Shown here: positions 49,688-60,004 of the stretch, in pieces
Layout: each line of letters starts with the position of its first letter
How positions within the stretch are numbered: position 1 is the stretch's first letter
Assembly: GCA_035048815.1 (NCBI GenBank)
Contig: JAUCBN010000005.1
Span: 14,906,517-14,970,516, forward strand
Reading direction: 5' to 3'
Source of the DNA: Abelmoschus esculentus
Taxonomy: Eukaryota > Streptophyta > Magnoliopsida > Malvales > Malvaceae
Length of the DNA stretch: 64,000 bases
Position numbers and translations under genes: made by a program
The notes under the pieces: generated by a model
What the model was told of the DNA's origin: nothing
Database searches by the model: none
The model's input: only the letters and a program-made list of their open reading frames with translations

Positions 49688-51241
49688 TGATAAGAGGGCT
49701 CCTTGTTGAGGACGCCTTCTTGATTGTTTCGGATCTAGGATTGAAGTAAGATGTCTCCTGCAATAAGCATGGCTGCAAATTGGTGTTTAAAAGAGCTGGA
49801 AAATTTAGGTAGACAGAATGTAGAAGATGAAGGCTCGGAGAAGTTGACAATGGTGGAACGCTGAAAGTATTGGTTTGGTTATGGCTAGGATTGGTCTTTG
49901 GTGAGGTGAATGGTGAGAAATGAAGTTTCTGACAAGGTTGAAAAATAGGTTGCAAGGGGTAGTACGAAAATGAAATAAAAACAAGGAAAAGAAATAAAAT
50001 GAAACAAACTCCAAGGATGAACTCGAACAATCTGTTGAACGAACCCGAACCTTATCTTGAACTTGCTTCAGACGGACTTGGACCCTTCGATTATCTACAA
50101 CCGAGAACCCAAAGTATCAAAGGGGTTGACCACGCAAGCAACGAACTTGAGAAGTCAGAAAGTTCTCAAAAGAACCGAAATGAGAGAAATTCTCACAAAA
50201 GTAAATTTCATTCAAATTGTCTTTTTTTTCACATTACAAAGTATACATATATATAGGCTAGTACAAGGGAGTTGGCGCCTAGAATACTTGGCCAGAATTG
50301 AATTGGAAGTTTCAGATGAGTGGCTGAAATGTAAGCACAATTAACATGTGTTAATTATGTTAAATGTGGATGAGAAAACTACTCATCCTTATCCTTTGTG
50401 GCCGGCTGGTTTTGGAGGGAGGGAAGACTGAATTTCAAACATTTAACACATGTGTTTTATGTGTGAAATTCAAAGGAAATAACTCCTTGTCCTTATCTTA
50501 CTTTGACGCCAACTTCAAGGAGGGAAATCTTGAAATTTGAATCTGCCACATGCCATGCACATGCTTGGAAGGATGGTGGACGCCCCTCATGCTGGTCACA
50601 TGACCATGACACACTCTCCCACGTGGAGGACACCTTTGAGCTATCCCGGGACTCACCAGCTTGAGTTGAGCTAGTAGAGCTGGAGTTGAGCTGAATGGAG
50701 CTGAGTTGAGCTGAATTCAGCTAGCTGAAGTGTTGAGGATTAGTTGAGCTGAAACGAGCTGCTAGAAATCCATTGAGCTTTTCCCGAGCTAAGGTGAAGT
50801 CCTTCATTTGGTACTCTTCCTTGTGCCTATGAGAAAACAAAAGTTATACCATCATAAGTATTGTAAACTTATTAAAGAAAGTTAAAACAAGCTGAAAAAC
50901 ATAGTTATCATATTGGAAAACATGTAACAAGCTAAAGAAACATGGTAAACATGATTATGAGCTTGTGTTCTTATTGAACTTATTGAAAACACACCTATTT
51001 ACATGCTTAATAAACACAATACTAGCTTAAGTACTATATAGTTACAAGATGTTACACATCAGTATGTAACATAGTGTAAAGTTTATTCTCTAAGGCATAT
51101 GCATTATTAAGGGATTCTGAGACTTGTAAACATTTAAGAATAAGAACTTCCCTGAATTGCTTAGCCTTTGATCGAGTGATGGGTCCTGATGGTAAGACCT
51201 CCGGATCAGCTGTTTGAGCTAGTGTAGATGTGCTCACATCA
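49688..51241 (-). repeat. 3' LTR of the complete gypsy element
   Basis: This 1554-bp LTR runs from TGATAAGAGGG to GCTCACATCA. The last 190 bp (51052-51241) also encode the C-terminal 62 residues or so of the polyprotein. The 50630-50790 part has dense GAGCTG/GAGTTGAGCT motifs. A TATA-like stretch lies at 50246-50257. Confidence 0.97.
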
Positions 51242-54200
51242 TCCCCCCCTTCTTGAAAAGGATTTGTCCTCAAATCTGCAGAATCATTAAAAGGGGATAA
51301 GTCGGAAACATTAAATGTAGCACTTACATTGTATTCACCCGGCAAGTCCAACTTGTAAGCATTGTCGTTCACTTTCTCAACCACTTGAAAAGGACCATCT
51401 CCTCGTGGTAACAGCTTGGACCGTCGTTGGGTTGGAAAACGTTCCTTTCGGAAGTGAATCCAAACCCAATCTCCAACATCGAAGGTAACTCGCTTACGTC
51501 CTTTGTTCGCTTGCTTCTCGTATTGTTGAGTCCTTCGTTCAAGGTTATCTTTAACCTGTTGATGCAACTTCTTTACATAATCAGCCTTGGATTGTCCGTC
51601 CCTATTCGTCACTTGTTCATATGGCAAAGGCAACATATCGAGAGGAGTGATAGGATTAAATCCATAAACAACCTCAAAAGGTGACATTTTAGTAGCAGAA
51701 TGAACGGCATGGTTATATGCAAATTCAACATGCGGCAAACAATCTTCCCACGTCTTAATATTCTTTTTGATGATGGAACGGAGTAAAGTAGATAAAATAC
51801 GATTAACAACCTCAGTTTGTCCATCAGTTTGGGGATGACAAGTAGTAGAAAACATAAGTTTCGTACCTAATTTGCTCCAAAGAGTCCTCCAGAAGTGACT
51901 CAAGAATTTTACATCCCTGTCAGAAACAATCGACCTAGGAATACCATGTAAACGCACAATTTCCTTAAAGAACAAGTTAGCCACATTAACAGCATCATCG
52001 GTCTTATGACACGCAATGAAGTGTGCCATCTTTGAGAACCTGTCAACCACAACAAAGATACTATCTCTACCTGTCCTAGTCCTAGGCAATCCCAACACAA
52101 AATCCATAGATATATCAGTCCAGGGGGAGTCGGGAATAGGTAAAGGTAAGTACAAACCGTGTGGTAATACCTTCGACTTTGCTTTCTTACATGTCACGCA
52201 TCGTTCACACATCCTTTCGACGTCTCGTCGCATCTTTGGCCAGAATAGGTGCTCCTTGAGAATGTGTAACGTCTTGGTGACTCCAAAGTGTCCCATAAGT
52301 CCTCCTTCATGAGCTTCTCGAATTAGGACCTCTCGAATTGACCCTTGAGGAATGCAGAGTCTTCCTTCTTTGAAAAGATAATCATCATGTCGATAAAATT
52401 TCTCATCTGCACCCTTTTCACACAATGTATATCTTTCTCCAAAATCAGGGTCAGTAGCATATAATTCTTTGATATAGGCAAACCCAATCAAATGAGAGTC
52501 TAAGTAATTCAGAAGTGCATACCTACGGGATAAGGCATCTGCTACAACGTTGTCTTTACCTTTCTTATATCGAATGACATAAGGAAAAGATTCTAGAAAT
52601 TCAACCCACTTAGCATGCCTTTTATTCAACTTATGCTGACCTGTTATGTGCTTCAAAGCTTCGTGATCGGTGTGAATTACGAATTCTTTCGGTAAGAGAT
52701 AGTGCTGCCATGTTTCAAGAGCTCGAATCAATGCATACATCTCTTTGTCGTACACTGGATAATTCAAGGTAGCACCACTTAACTTCTCGCTGAAATAGGC
52801 AATAGGTCGCTTCTCCTGTGATAAAACGGCTCCAATTCCTATTCCTGAAGCATCACACTCAATCTCGAACATTTTATCAAAGTTAGGTAAGGCTAACACT
52901 GGGGCCTTAGTCAAATAATCCTTAATTTTCAAGAAGGCTTCTTCCTGTTCATCACCCCAATTGAAGACTGAATTCTTCTTTATAATCCCGGTTAAGGGGG
53001 CGGTAATGGAACTGAAATTAGGTACAAACCGACGATAAAAACTAGCTAAACCATGAAAAGATCTAACCTGACTTATTGATGTCGGTCGAGGCCAATCCTG
53101 AATCGCCTTCACCTTTTCTGGATCGACTTCCACACCCTGTGCAGTCACGATAAAACCAAGAAAGGTAACCTTATCAGTACAAAACATACATTTCTTCAGA
53201 TTACCAAATAACCTTTCTTTTCTCAATGTGCCAAGAACATTCCTCAAGTGTTCCTCGTGATCCTGCAAAGACTTGCTGTATATAAGAATGTCATCAAAGT
53301 ACACAACACAATATTTTCCAATGTAAGATCGTAAAACATGATTCATCAGACGCATAAAGGTGCTAGGTGCGTTAGTTAAACCGAAAGGCATCACTAACCA
53401 CTCGTACAGACCCAATTTCGTTTTGAAGGCTGTCTTCCATTCGTCGCCTTCTCGCATCCGAATCTGATGATATCCACTCTTTAAATCAATTTTGGAAAAT
53501 ATGGTCGCACCACACAACTCATCTAGCATGTCATCAAGACGAGGAATGGGATGCCTATACTTGATGGTAATCTGATTCACCGCTCGGCAATCAACACACA
53601 TTCTCCATGTTCCGTCTTTCTTGGGTACTAAAAGCACTGGTACAGCGCACGGACTTAAACTTTCCCGAATGTAACCCTTTTCCATCAACTCGGTGATTTG
53701 TTTTTGAAGTTCCTTTGTTTCTTCTGGATTACTTCGATATGCTGGCCGATTTGGAATGGTAGCTCCCGGAATGAAATCAATTTGATGTTCTATACCTCGA
53801 ATAGGTGGCAACCCACTCGGTGTCTCATCCGGAAACACGTCTTCAAACTCCTGCAAAAGAGACGTAATAGATGTAGGCAAATCATTAGGAATATCAGATA
53901 ACAAACAATACTCCTTATACATTAAAATAAGTAAAGTTTGTTGAGAGGAAAGACATTTCCTGATATCCTTGCCGCTCGCATATACGTTCGTTTTCTTCCT
54001 TTCTGTTTTGGCTTCCTCGACATTCTTTCTCAATCGAACCTGATCTTCTTGCACTTGACTCGATGTCGAAGGTGCTAAGGTGATCTTCTTACCTGCATGT
54101 GTAAAAGAATATCGATTTGTAATTCCATCATGCAACGTACCTTTGTCGTATTGCCATGGACGTCCCAAAAGTAGGTGACACGCATCCATTGAGACGACAT

Positions 54201-55659
54201 CACAAAGGATTTCATCTTTATACCTCCCTATGGTAAATGGTACCGAAACTTGTCTAGTAACTCGTACTTCTCCGCCATCATTTAACCATTGAAGACGGTA
54301 TGGTTTGGGATGCTTCGTCGTCTTTAAGCCTAACTTATCAACCATGAAAGAACTTGCAACATTAGTACAACTACCACCATCAATAATGACAACACATACC
54401 TTGTCGTTAATGAGGCATCTAGTATGGAAGATGTTTTCTCGTTGCTGGTCGTCTTGTGTAGGTGTAGCATTTAGACTTCTTTTTATGACAAGTGCTTCAC
54501 CGGTCATGTATGTATCCAAGGCATCATCCGCATCATCCTTGTCTTCCTCGTGTAAAGGTTCATGTTCTTCATTGTCGGATTCAGACTCAATCTCTCCGTT
54601 TTCTAACATCAACATAGTCTTCCGATTAGGACATTGGCTTGCAATATGTCCTCTTCCAAGACACTTAAAGCACTGAATATCCCTTGAGCGTTCTGGACGT
54701 TCTGGTTGTGCATTTTGCTTCCCACGCCCAACATCTACAATCGGGGCCTTTGGCTTGCTCGTTTCACCCTTCTCTTTGTTTTGAAACGGTACTTGTTTCC
54801 TGAAATTGTTAGAAGGATTGAAAACAGAATTGGAAGGAGGTCTGAAAGAATTATTACCTCGGGATGACGACATCTTTCTTCGTTGCTGCCTCTCAACCTT
54901 AATTGCCATTTGCACCATTTCGTCTAATTCGACGTAATGTTGCAATTCAACAGCATTGGCAATGTCGATGTTCAAACCTGAAAGGAATCGCGCCATGGTT
55001 GCTTCTCGGTCTTCCTCAATGTTAGCACGCATCATGGCCATCTCCATGTCTTTAAAATAATCTTCGACGCTTCGATTTCCTTGTTTCAAAGTTTGTAACC
55101 TTTGAAATAGGTCTCGATGGTAATGGGATGGTATGAATCTCTTTCTCAAAATTCTTTTCATCTCTGCCCATGTATTGATTGGACCTTCACCGGTTCGTCT
55201 TCTACTTAGAATCAATTGATCCCACCAAATTAAGGCATAGTCAACGAACTCCATCGCTGCCAATTGAACCTTCTTCTGGTCAGAATAATTATAGCAATCA
55301 AAGACGTGCTCCACCTTGCTTTCCCACGCAAGATATGCATCCGGATCTGATCGTCCTTGAAAAGGGGGTATGGCAACTTTGATGTTGTTCAAATTGTCAT
55401 CCAGTTGTGCCTGGTGTTGTACACGCCTCCCATTTGTTCTAGGAGCATTCTGCCTCGGTTCTTGCACTTCTTCAACGTCATCATTGTTGTCATCATGGGA
55501 ATTGTTTTGAGATCCCTCGATCTTGTCCATTCTCACGTGCAATTGTTCAATCTCTGATTGCACTACTCTTCGGACTTCTCGAAGCATGGCTTGCATCATA
55601 AGGCTTGGTTGAACGTCGTTTTGTTGTTGATCATCACGATCTCCATTTGAACCTGCCAT
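51052..55659 (-). CDS. Gag-Pol polyprotein of the complete Ty3/gypsy element
   Basis: One uninterrupted frame of 1535 codons. Gag (about 1-320) has the YALIWWDQL and LQTLKQGNRSVEDYF blocks. A CCHC nucleocapsid knuckle follows (C330, C333, H338, C343). The protease loop is D427-G-G in IIDGGSCTN, whereas the older copy at 1-1811 has DSG. RT carries YFDD (catalytic D789, D790). RNase H has ECDAS (D936). Integrase has an HHCC finger (about 1110-1160), then D1186, D1247 and E1283, which gives a D,D-35-E spacing, and a GPF module at about 1422. The last 62 residues or so (from about 1474) are read from the 3' LTR and include GPITRSKAK at 1492-1500. The frame crosses the polypurine tract. The first Met was chosen because it opens the family-conserved Gag start. 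Gag and Pol share one frame, so no frameshift is needed. Confidence 0.96.
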   Translation of the reverse strand: MAGSNGDRDDQQQNDVQPSLMMQAMLREVRRVVQSEIEQLHVRMDKIEGSQNNSHDDNNDDVEEVQEPRQNAPRTNGRRVQHQAQLDDNLNNIKVAIPPFQGRSDPDAYLAWESKVEHVFDCYNYSDQKKVQLAAMEFVDYALIWWDQLILSRRRTGEGPINTWAEMKRILRKRFIPSHYHRDLFQRLQTLKQGNRSVEDYFKDMEMAMMRANIEEDREATMARFLSGLNIDIANAVELQHYVELDEMVQMAIKVERQQRRKMSSSRGNNSFRPPSNSVFNPSNNFRKQVPFQNKEKGETSKPKAPIVDVGRGKQNAQPERPERSRDIQCFKCLGRGHIASQCPNRKTMLMLENGEIESESDNEEHEPLHEEDKDDADDALDTYMTGEALVIKRSLNATPTQDDQQRENIFHTRCLINDKVCVVIIDGGSCTNVASSFMVDKLGLKTTKHPKPYRLQWLNDGGEVRVTRQVSVPFTIGRYKDEILCDVVSMDACHLLLGRPWQYDKGTLHDGITNRYSFTHAGKKITLAPSTSSQVQEDQVRLRKNVEEAKTERKKTNVYASGKDIRKCLSSQQTLLILMYKEYCLLSDIPNDLPTSITSLLQEFEDVFPDETPSGLPPIRGIEHQIDFIPGATIPNRPAYRSNPEETKELQKQITELMEKGYIRESLSPCAVPVLLVPKKDGTWRMCVDCRAVNQITIKYRHPIPRLDDMLDELCGATIFSKIDLKSGYHQIRMREGDEWKTAFKTKLGLYEWLVMPFGLTNAPSTFMRLMNHVLRSYIGKYCVVYFDDILIYSKSLQDHEEHLRNVLGTLRKERLFGNLKKCMFCTDKVTFLGFIVTAQGVEVDPEKVKAIQDWPRPTSISQVRSFHGLASFYRRFVPNFSSITAPLTGIIKKNSVFNWGDEQEEAFLKIKDYLTKAPVLALPNFDKMFEIECDASGIGIGAVLSQEKRPIAYFSEKLSGATLNYPVYDKEMYALIRALETWQHYLLPKEFVIHTDHEALKHITGQHKLNKRHAKWVEFLESFPYVIRYKKGKDNVVADALSRRYALLNYLDSHLIGFAYIKELYATDPDFGERYTLCEKGADEKFYRHDDYLFKEGRLCIPQGSIREVLIREAHEGGLMGHFGVTKTLHILKEHLFWPKMRRDVERMCERCVTCKKAKSKVLPHGLYLPLPIPDSPWTDISMDFVLGLPRTRTGRDSIFVVVDRFSKMAHFIACHKTDDAVNVANLFFKEIVRLHGIPRSIVSDRDVKFLSHFWRTLWSKLGTKLMFSTTCHPQTDGQTEVVNRILSTLLRSIIKKNIKTWEDCLPHVEFAYNHAVHSATKMSPFEVVYGFNPITPLDMLPLPYEQVTNRDGQSKADYVKKLHQQVKDNLERRTQQYEKQANKGRKRVTFDVGDWVWIHFRKERFPTQRRSKLLPRGDGPFQVVEKVNDNAYKLDLPGEYNVSATFNVSDLSPFNDSADLRTNPFQEGGDDVSTSTLAQTADPEVLPSGPITRSKAKQFREVLILKCLQVSESLNNAYALENKLYTMLHTDV
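51242..51254 (-). promoter_or_regulatory. Polypurine tract of the complete gypsy element
   Basis: On the minus strand AAGAAGGGGGGGA abuts the 3' LTR start. It would prime plus-strand DNA synthesis. Unusually it lies inside the coding frame and encodes part of QEGGD, so it is under both protein and priming constraint. Confidence 0.9.
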
Positions 55660-56365
55660 TGTTAGTAAAGAACAAACAACACAAAATAAAATAAGGATAA
55701 ATGGACCTCACAAAGTACACACACAAGATCCTCACAAGTTCACTCCAAAGAAAAATAAAAATGGCACTCCAACACTCGTGTTTCACTCGGGAATACTTGA
55801 ATGGCTCTTTTGATTCCCCTTCTGATCTCACACACACAAATGCCTTTTACCACTCCTTCTCTCGTTATAAGTTCTTTAGAGGACTAGCGTAGACTTTCTT
55901 CAAATCTGTCACAAGTGTTAGTCTTTAACAACAACGGTTAGTGACAATCGAAATGTAAGGTTCTGTCCAAAACAAATTCGGTTAGTGTTAAATGGAAAGA
56001 AAAGTGATGTAAAGTAAGGTAAAGGTTAGAAAGAAAGAAAAAGAAAAAAAAAAAAAAAAAAAAAAATGGATTACTTACTACAAAGAAACACTTACTACTC
56101 TCCTTTCACCGAACAATCAATTCTTCATGCCCGGTTGATTATGGTAGTGTTTGATGCTGTAGAACACATTAAACTTGCATTTTCTTTCATCTTTTCAATA
56201 CCATGAAGTGCTTTTCTTTCAACTATTGATATTCTGATTTTTTTTTGAATTTTCGAAATTTTTTTTTTAACTAGAGTTGACTTTGACTTTTTTTTTTTGA
56301 CTTTTTTTTTGTTTTTTGATTGTTTTTGCACTCACGAAGATGATTCTTACTTGTAATCCAACCTA
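55660..56365 (-). other. Leader of the complete gypsy element
   Basis: This is 5' untranslated sequence between PBS and gag. The block 55774-55859 is conserved with 1930-2015 of the old element, while most of the leader is not, so it may carry a packaging or translation signal. An A-run of more than 20 bases (plus strand, about 56042-56066) and several T-runs are simple sequence. No gene is seen. Confidence 0.8.
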
Positions 56366-56379
56366 GGCTCTGATTACCA
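56366..56379 (-). promoter_or_regulatory. Primer-binding site, initiator-Met-like with one extra A
   Basis: The minus strand reads TGGTAATCAGAGCC two bases after the 5' LTR. The usual plant initiator-Met site is TGGTATCAGAGCC. The extra A occurs in the same place in the old element (2624-2637), so it is a lineage feature and not a chance error. Confidence 0.85.
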
Positions 56380-56381
56380 CA

Positions 56382-57935
56382 TGATAAGAGGGCTCCTTGT
56401 TGAGGACGCCTTCTTGATTGTTTCGGATCTAGGATTGAAGTAAGATGTCTCCTGCAATAAGCATGGCTGCAAATTGGTGTTTAAAAGAGCTGGAAAATTT
56501 AGGTAGACAGAATGTAGAAGATGAAGGCTCGGAGAAGTTGACAATGGTGGAACGCTGAAAGTATTGGTTTGGTTATGGCTAGGATTGGTCTTTGGTGAGG
56601 TGAATGGTGAGAAATGAAGTTTCTGACAAGGTTGAAAAATAGGTTGCAAGGGGTAGTACGAAAATGAAATAAAAACAAGGAAAAGAAATAAAATGAAACA
56701 AACTCCAAGGATGAACTCGAACAATCTGTTGAACGAACCCGAACCTTATCTTGAACTTGCTTCAGACGGACTTGGACCCTTCGATTATCTACAACCGAGA
56801 ACCCAAAGTATCAAAGGGGTTGACCACGCAAGCAACGAACTTGAGAAGTCAGAAAGTTCTCAAAAGAACCGAAATGAGAGAAATTCTCACAAAAGTAAAT
56901 TTCATTCAAATTGTCTTTTTTTTCACATTACAAAGTATACATATATATAGGCTAGTACAAGGGAGTTGGCGCCTAGAATACTTGGCCAGAATTGAATTGG
57001 AAGTTTCAGATGAGTGGCTGAAATGTAAGCACAATTAACATGTGTTAATTATGTTAAATGTGGATGAGAAAACTACTCATCCTTATCCTTTGTGGCCGGC
57101 TGGTTTTGGAGGGAGGGAAGACTGAATTTCAAACATTTAACACATGTGTTTTATGTGTGAAATTCAAAGGAAATAACTCCTTGTCCTTATCTTACTTTGA
57201 CGCCAACTTCAAGGAGGGAAATCTTGAAATTTGAATCTGCCACATGCCATGCACATGCTTGGAAGGATGGTGGACGCCCCTCATGCTGGTCACATGACCA
57301 TGACACACTCTCCCACGTGGAGGACACCTTTGAGCTATCCCGGGACTCACCAGCTTGAGTTGAGCTAGTAGAGCTGGAGTTGAGCTGAATGGAGCTGAGT
57401 TGAGCTGAATTCAGCTAGCTGAAGTGTTGAGGATTAGTTGAGCTGAAACGAGCTGCTAGAAATCCATTGAGCTTTTCCCGAGCTAAGGTGAAGTCCTTCA
57501 TTTGGTACTCTTCCTTGTGCCTATGAGAAAACAAAAGTTATACCATCATAAGTATTGTAAACTTATTAAAGAAAGTTAAAACAAGCTGAAAAACATAGTT
57601 ATCATATTGGAAAACATGTAACAAGCTAAAGAAACATGGTAAACATGATTATGAGCTTGTGTTCTTATTGAACTTATTGAAAACACACCTATTTACATGC
57701 TTAATAAACACAATACTAGCTTAAGTACTATATAGTTACAAGATGTTACACATCAGTATGTAACATAGTGTAAAGTTTATTCTCTAAGGCATATGCATTA
57801 TTAAGGGATTCTGAGACTTGTAAACATTTAAGAATAAGAACTTCCCTGAATTGCTTAGCCTTTGATCGAGTGATGGGTCCTGATGGTAAGACCTCCGGAT
57901 CAGCTGTTTGAGCTAGTGTAGATGTGCTCACATCA
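56382..57935 (-). repeat. 5' LTR of the complete gypsy element
   Basis: It matches 49688-51241 over 1554 bp with no difference found by eye. U3 is at the right end. It contains the TATA-like promoter core at 56940-56951 and the GAGCTG-rich region at 57330-57480. The right 190 bp repeat the coding tail seen in the 3' LTR. Confidence 0.97.
56940..56951 (-). promoter_or_regulatory. Probable TATA box of the gypsy element
   Basis: The minus strand reads CCTATATATATG within an otherwise mixed sequence, about 560 bp from the LTR/PBS border. A related TATATA core is found in family A (3166-3177). The assignment rests on motif and position only. Confidence 0.6.
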
Positions 57936-57940
57936 TTACC
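57936..57940. other. Target-site duplication TTACC, right copy
   Basis: This pairs with 49683-49687. LINE sequence (CAAGACCCTGATAGTTCC) continues from here. Confidence 0.96.
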
Positions 57941-60004
57941 AAGACCCTGATAGTTCCGGCATAATATTTTCATTTCCCTCGGCGTTGTTGATCATCGTCA
58001 ACCTCCACCAGAGAGTTTTTTCCGCTGCTCATCCTAGTTTTCTTAAATGAAGATTTTGATGGAGGTCGGGGACATTTAGAACTATATCCCTCATCATATG
58101 ATGGAGTCTTTGTATAAAATTGAGTTAAAGTAGGAAAATCAAACTCATGCATACTTCGTTCTGATGGATTAGGTTCAAGAAAGTAGCATAACACCATATC
58201 ATCTAAACTTCTCATGAAGAGCAAGAATTTAAAATAACATGTAGACTTGTTTGATAAGAATACACCATAAAAGGTGTTGGACAGACCCCTATCCAAGGGT
58301 TGAAAATATATATGTCAATCTTCGATTTGGTAGAGTTCAAGGGATTGAGAAGATACACAATGAGCTGTGTTTAATAGGATACCTAGCACGTGTAGTATAA
58401 AAGGATTAAGTTGAGAGTAAATAGGAGTCCTAATTGTAAATAGAATAGAAGACTTATTGTGGTGAACAAGATAAAAGCTAGTTATAGAATAAAAAGCTTG
58501 ATGTTCAATTGATATGAAATACCAAATATTGATAAAGTTTTTAGATCTAAAGATCCCTGACGACAAGGCCAAAAGCAGCCCCCAATCAGTCGACAATGGG
58601 GGTGATACCAAGTAGAAATACGGGTCTTGGAAGCAATCCTCGATCCTTAATGTCAAAAGCTTGAAAAAAAGAGTAAAATAGAGCACGTAATAACATTTCG
58701 AGATATGAGATCATCCAAGGAAACGTAAGAAAAAAAGTTGTTACTTCAAAAAATTGTTTGGTTGATGATAATACACCAGAGATGGTTTTAGAAAATTCCC
58801 ACTGAAAGGGTGGTATATTTATGAATTTAGAAAAGCATACACCATGAAAGATGTTGGAAAGAACCCGTGGAAGGGTTGATAGACACATAACAAAAACAAT
58901 CATAATGGGAATAATTTGATATTACCATTGTAGAGAATATACTAATTTCGAGGAAACAAACATCAATAATAAAGGTAGCAAAACTTTTGGAAGTAGAGGT
59001 CCTACTGAGTAAGAGAGATTACCAAAGACCAAATGAGAGGCAAGGCACCAATCTTGAAGAAAGATTAGAGGAAAAAGCCATGGAAAAAATAGAATCAAAA
59101 TTAGTAAAACGAGAATAAAAGGGAGGAACATGACATAAAGAATAGGGTAAAAGGCGTACATAGCATTTAAGAAACCATGGAACAAGAGAAGACTCAATGA
59201 AAAAGAGCCAAACGAAACCTTTGGTGCAAACGTGGAGCAAAACGAAACCTTGTGGAGGTAGTAAGCTTATCAAGGAAGCCAAATCAGATCCTTGTTCACG
59301 CCTTATACACTCTAACTGGAGTGTTGAGCCATACTGCCAAAACGTCATGGCATTAGGGAAAGAAACAACAGGTCCTGTAGTATCGACATGTTTGTTGCTT
59401 TTTGCCACACAAGGCAAATAAACAAATTAGAAGGTAAATAAACATAACAAGCAACAATGTCAGACGCCGAAAGAATAGAGGAAGATAGAAAAAGTACTAA
59501 AAAAACTTGATTGGAATACATCCAAGGAATCGTGAACAGAAGAGTAATTAAACAAGAATGTTTGGTTGATGATAATACACCATAGATTGTGTTGGATAAA
59601 TCCCTTAAAAAGGACGGTATAAACATGGAGTTAACAGGGAAAATAAGATAAACATGATATAAAACAAGAGAGAGAAACCAATAAACGATCGTTACCAACC
59701 TAATTGGACTGACAGTATAGAGTCGCAGGAGATTTAGATAGTGCAACCTGTTTGAGGATATTACACCATGAAAGGTGTTGGATGGATCCCTAGTTAAGGG
59801 TGGTATATTCAAAAAATTAAACAAGGTGTTATAAAACAGATAATAGTCCAAAATGTACAGAAAGGAGAAACATGATCTAAAAAGAATTAAGCTGAATTGA
59901 GGTATGTAAATAGAAAATAAATACATATAGTAGTAAAAACTTATGTTCAAACCGAAATAATTTACCTGTCGATGGAGACAGAGCCAGCAAAACCACGTCC
60001 AGTT

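Larger units (their letters stand above)
49688..57935 (-). mobile_element. Apparently complete Ty3/gypsy retrotransposon (CRM-like), 8248 bp
   Basis: In minus-strand order it consists of 5' LTR (56382-57935), PBS (56366-56379), leader, one Gag-Pol frame (55659-51052), polypurine tract (51242-51254) and 3' LTR (49688-51241). The LTRs are each 1554 bp with no difference found by eye, and the TTACC duplication is perfect, so insertion was very recent. All enzymatic motifs are present and the frame has no stop, so the copy may be autonomous. Integrase comes after RNase H, the Ty3/gypsy order. The frame extends into the 3' LTR with a GPITRSKAK tail and there is no classical chromodomain. From what I know of plant elements this fits the CRM chromovirus lineage, which is enriched at centromeres. 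The lineage call needs an RT tree. Confidence 0.95.

Noticed and set aside
56042..56066. Poly(A) run as a processed-transcript tail
   Set aside because: It lies in the leader of an LTR element with normal structure on both sides. It is simple sequence, and a short retroposon is not supported.
59345..59950. 201-codon hydrophobic frame and similar ones at 43694-44056 and 58922-59197, possible membrane proteins
   Set aside because: The strand is T-rich, which yields Phe/Leu/Ile-rich translations with few stops. Overlapping frames in the same DNA look alike, and copies A and B differ in frame integrity.
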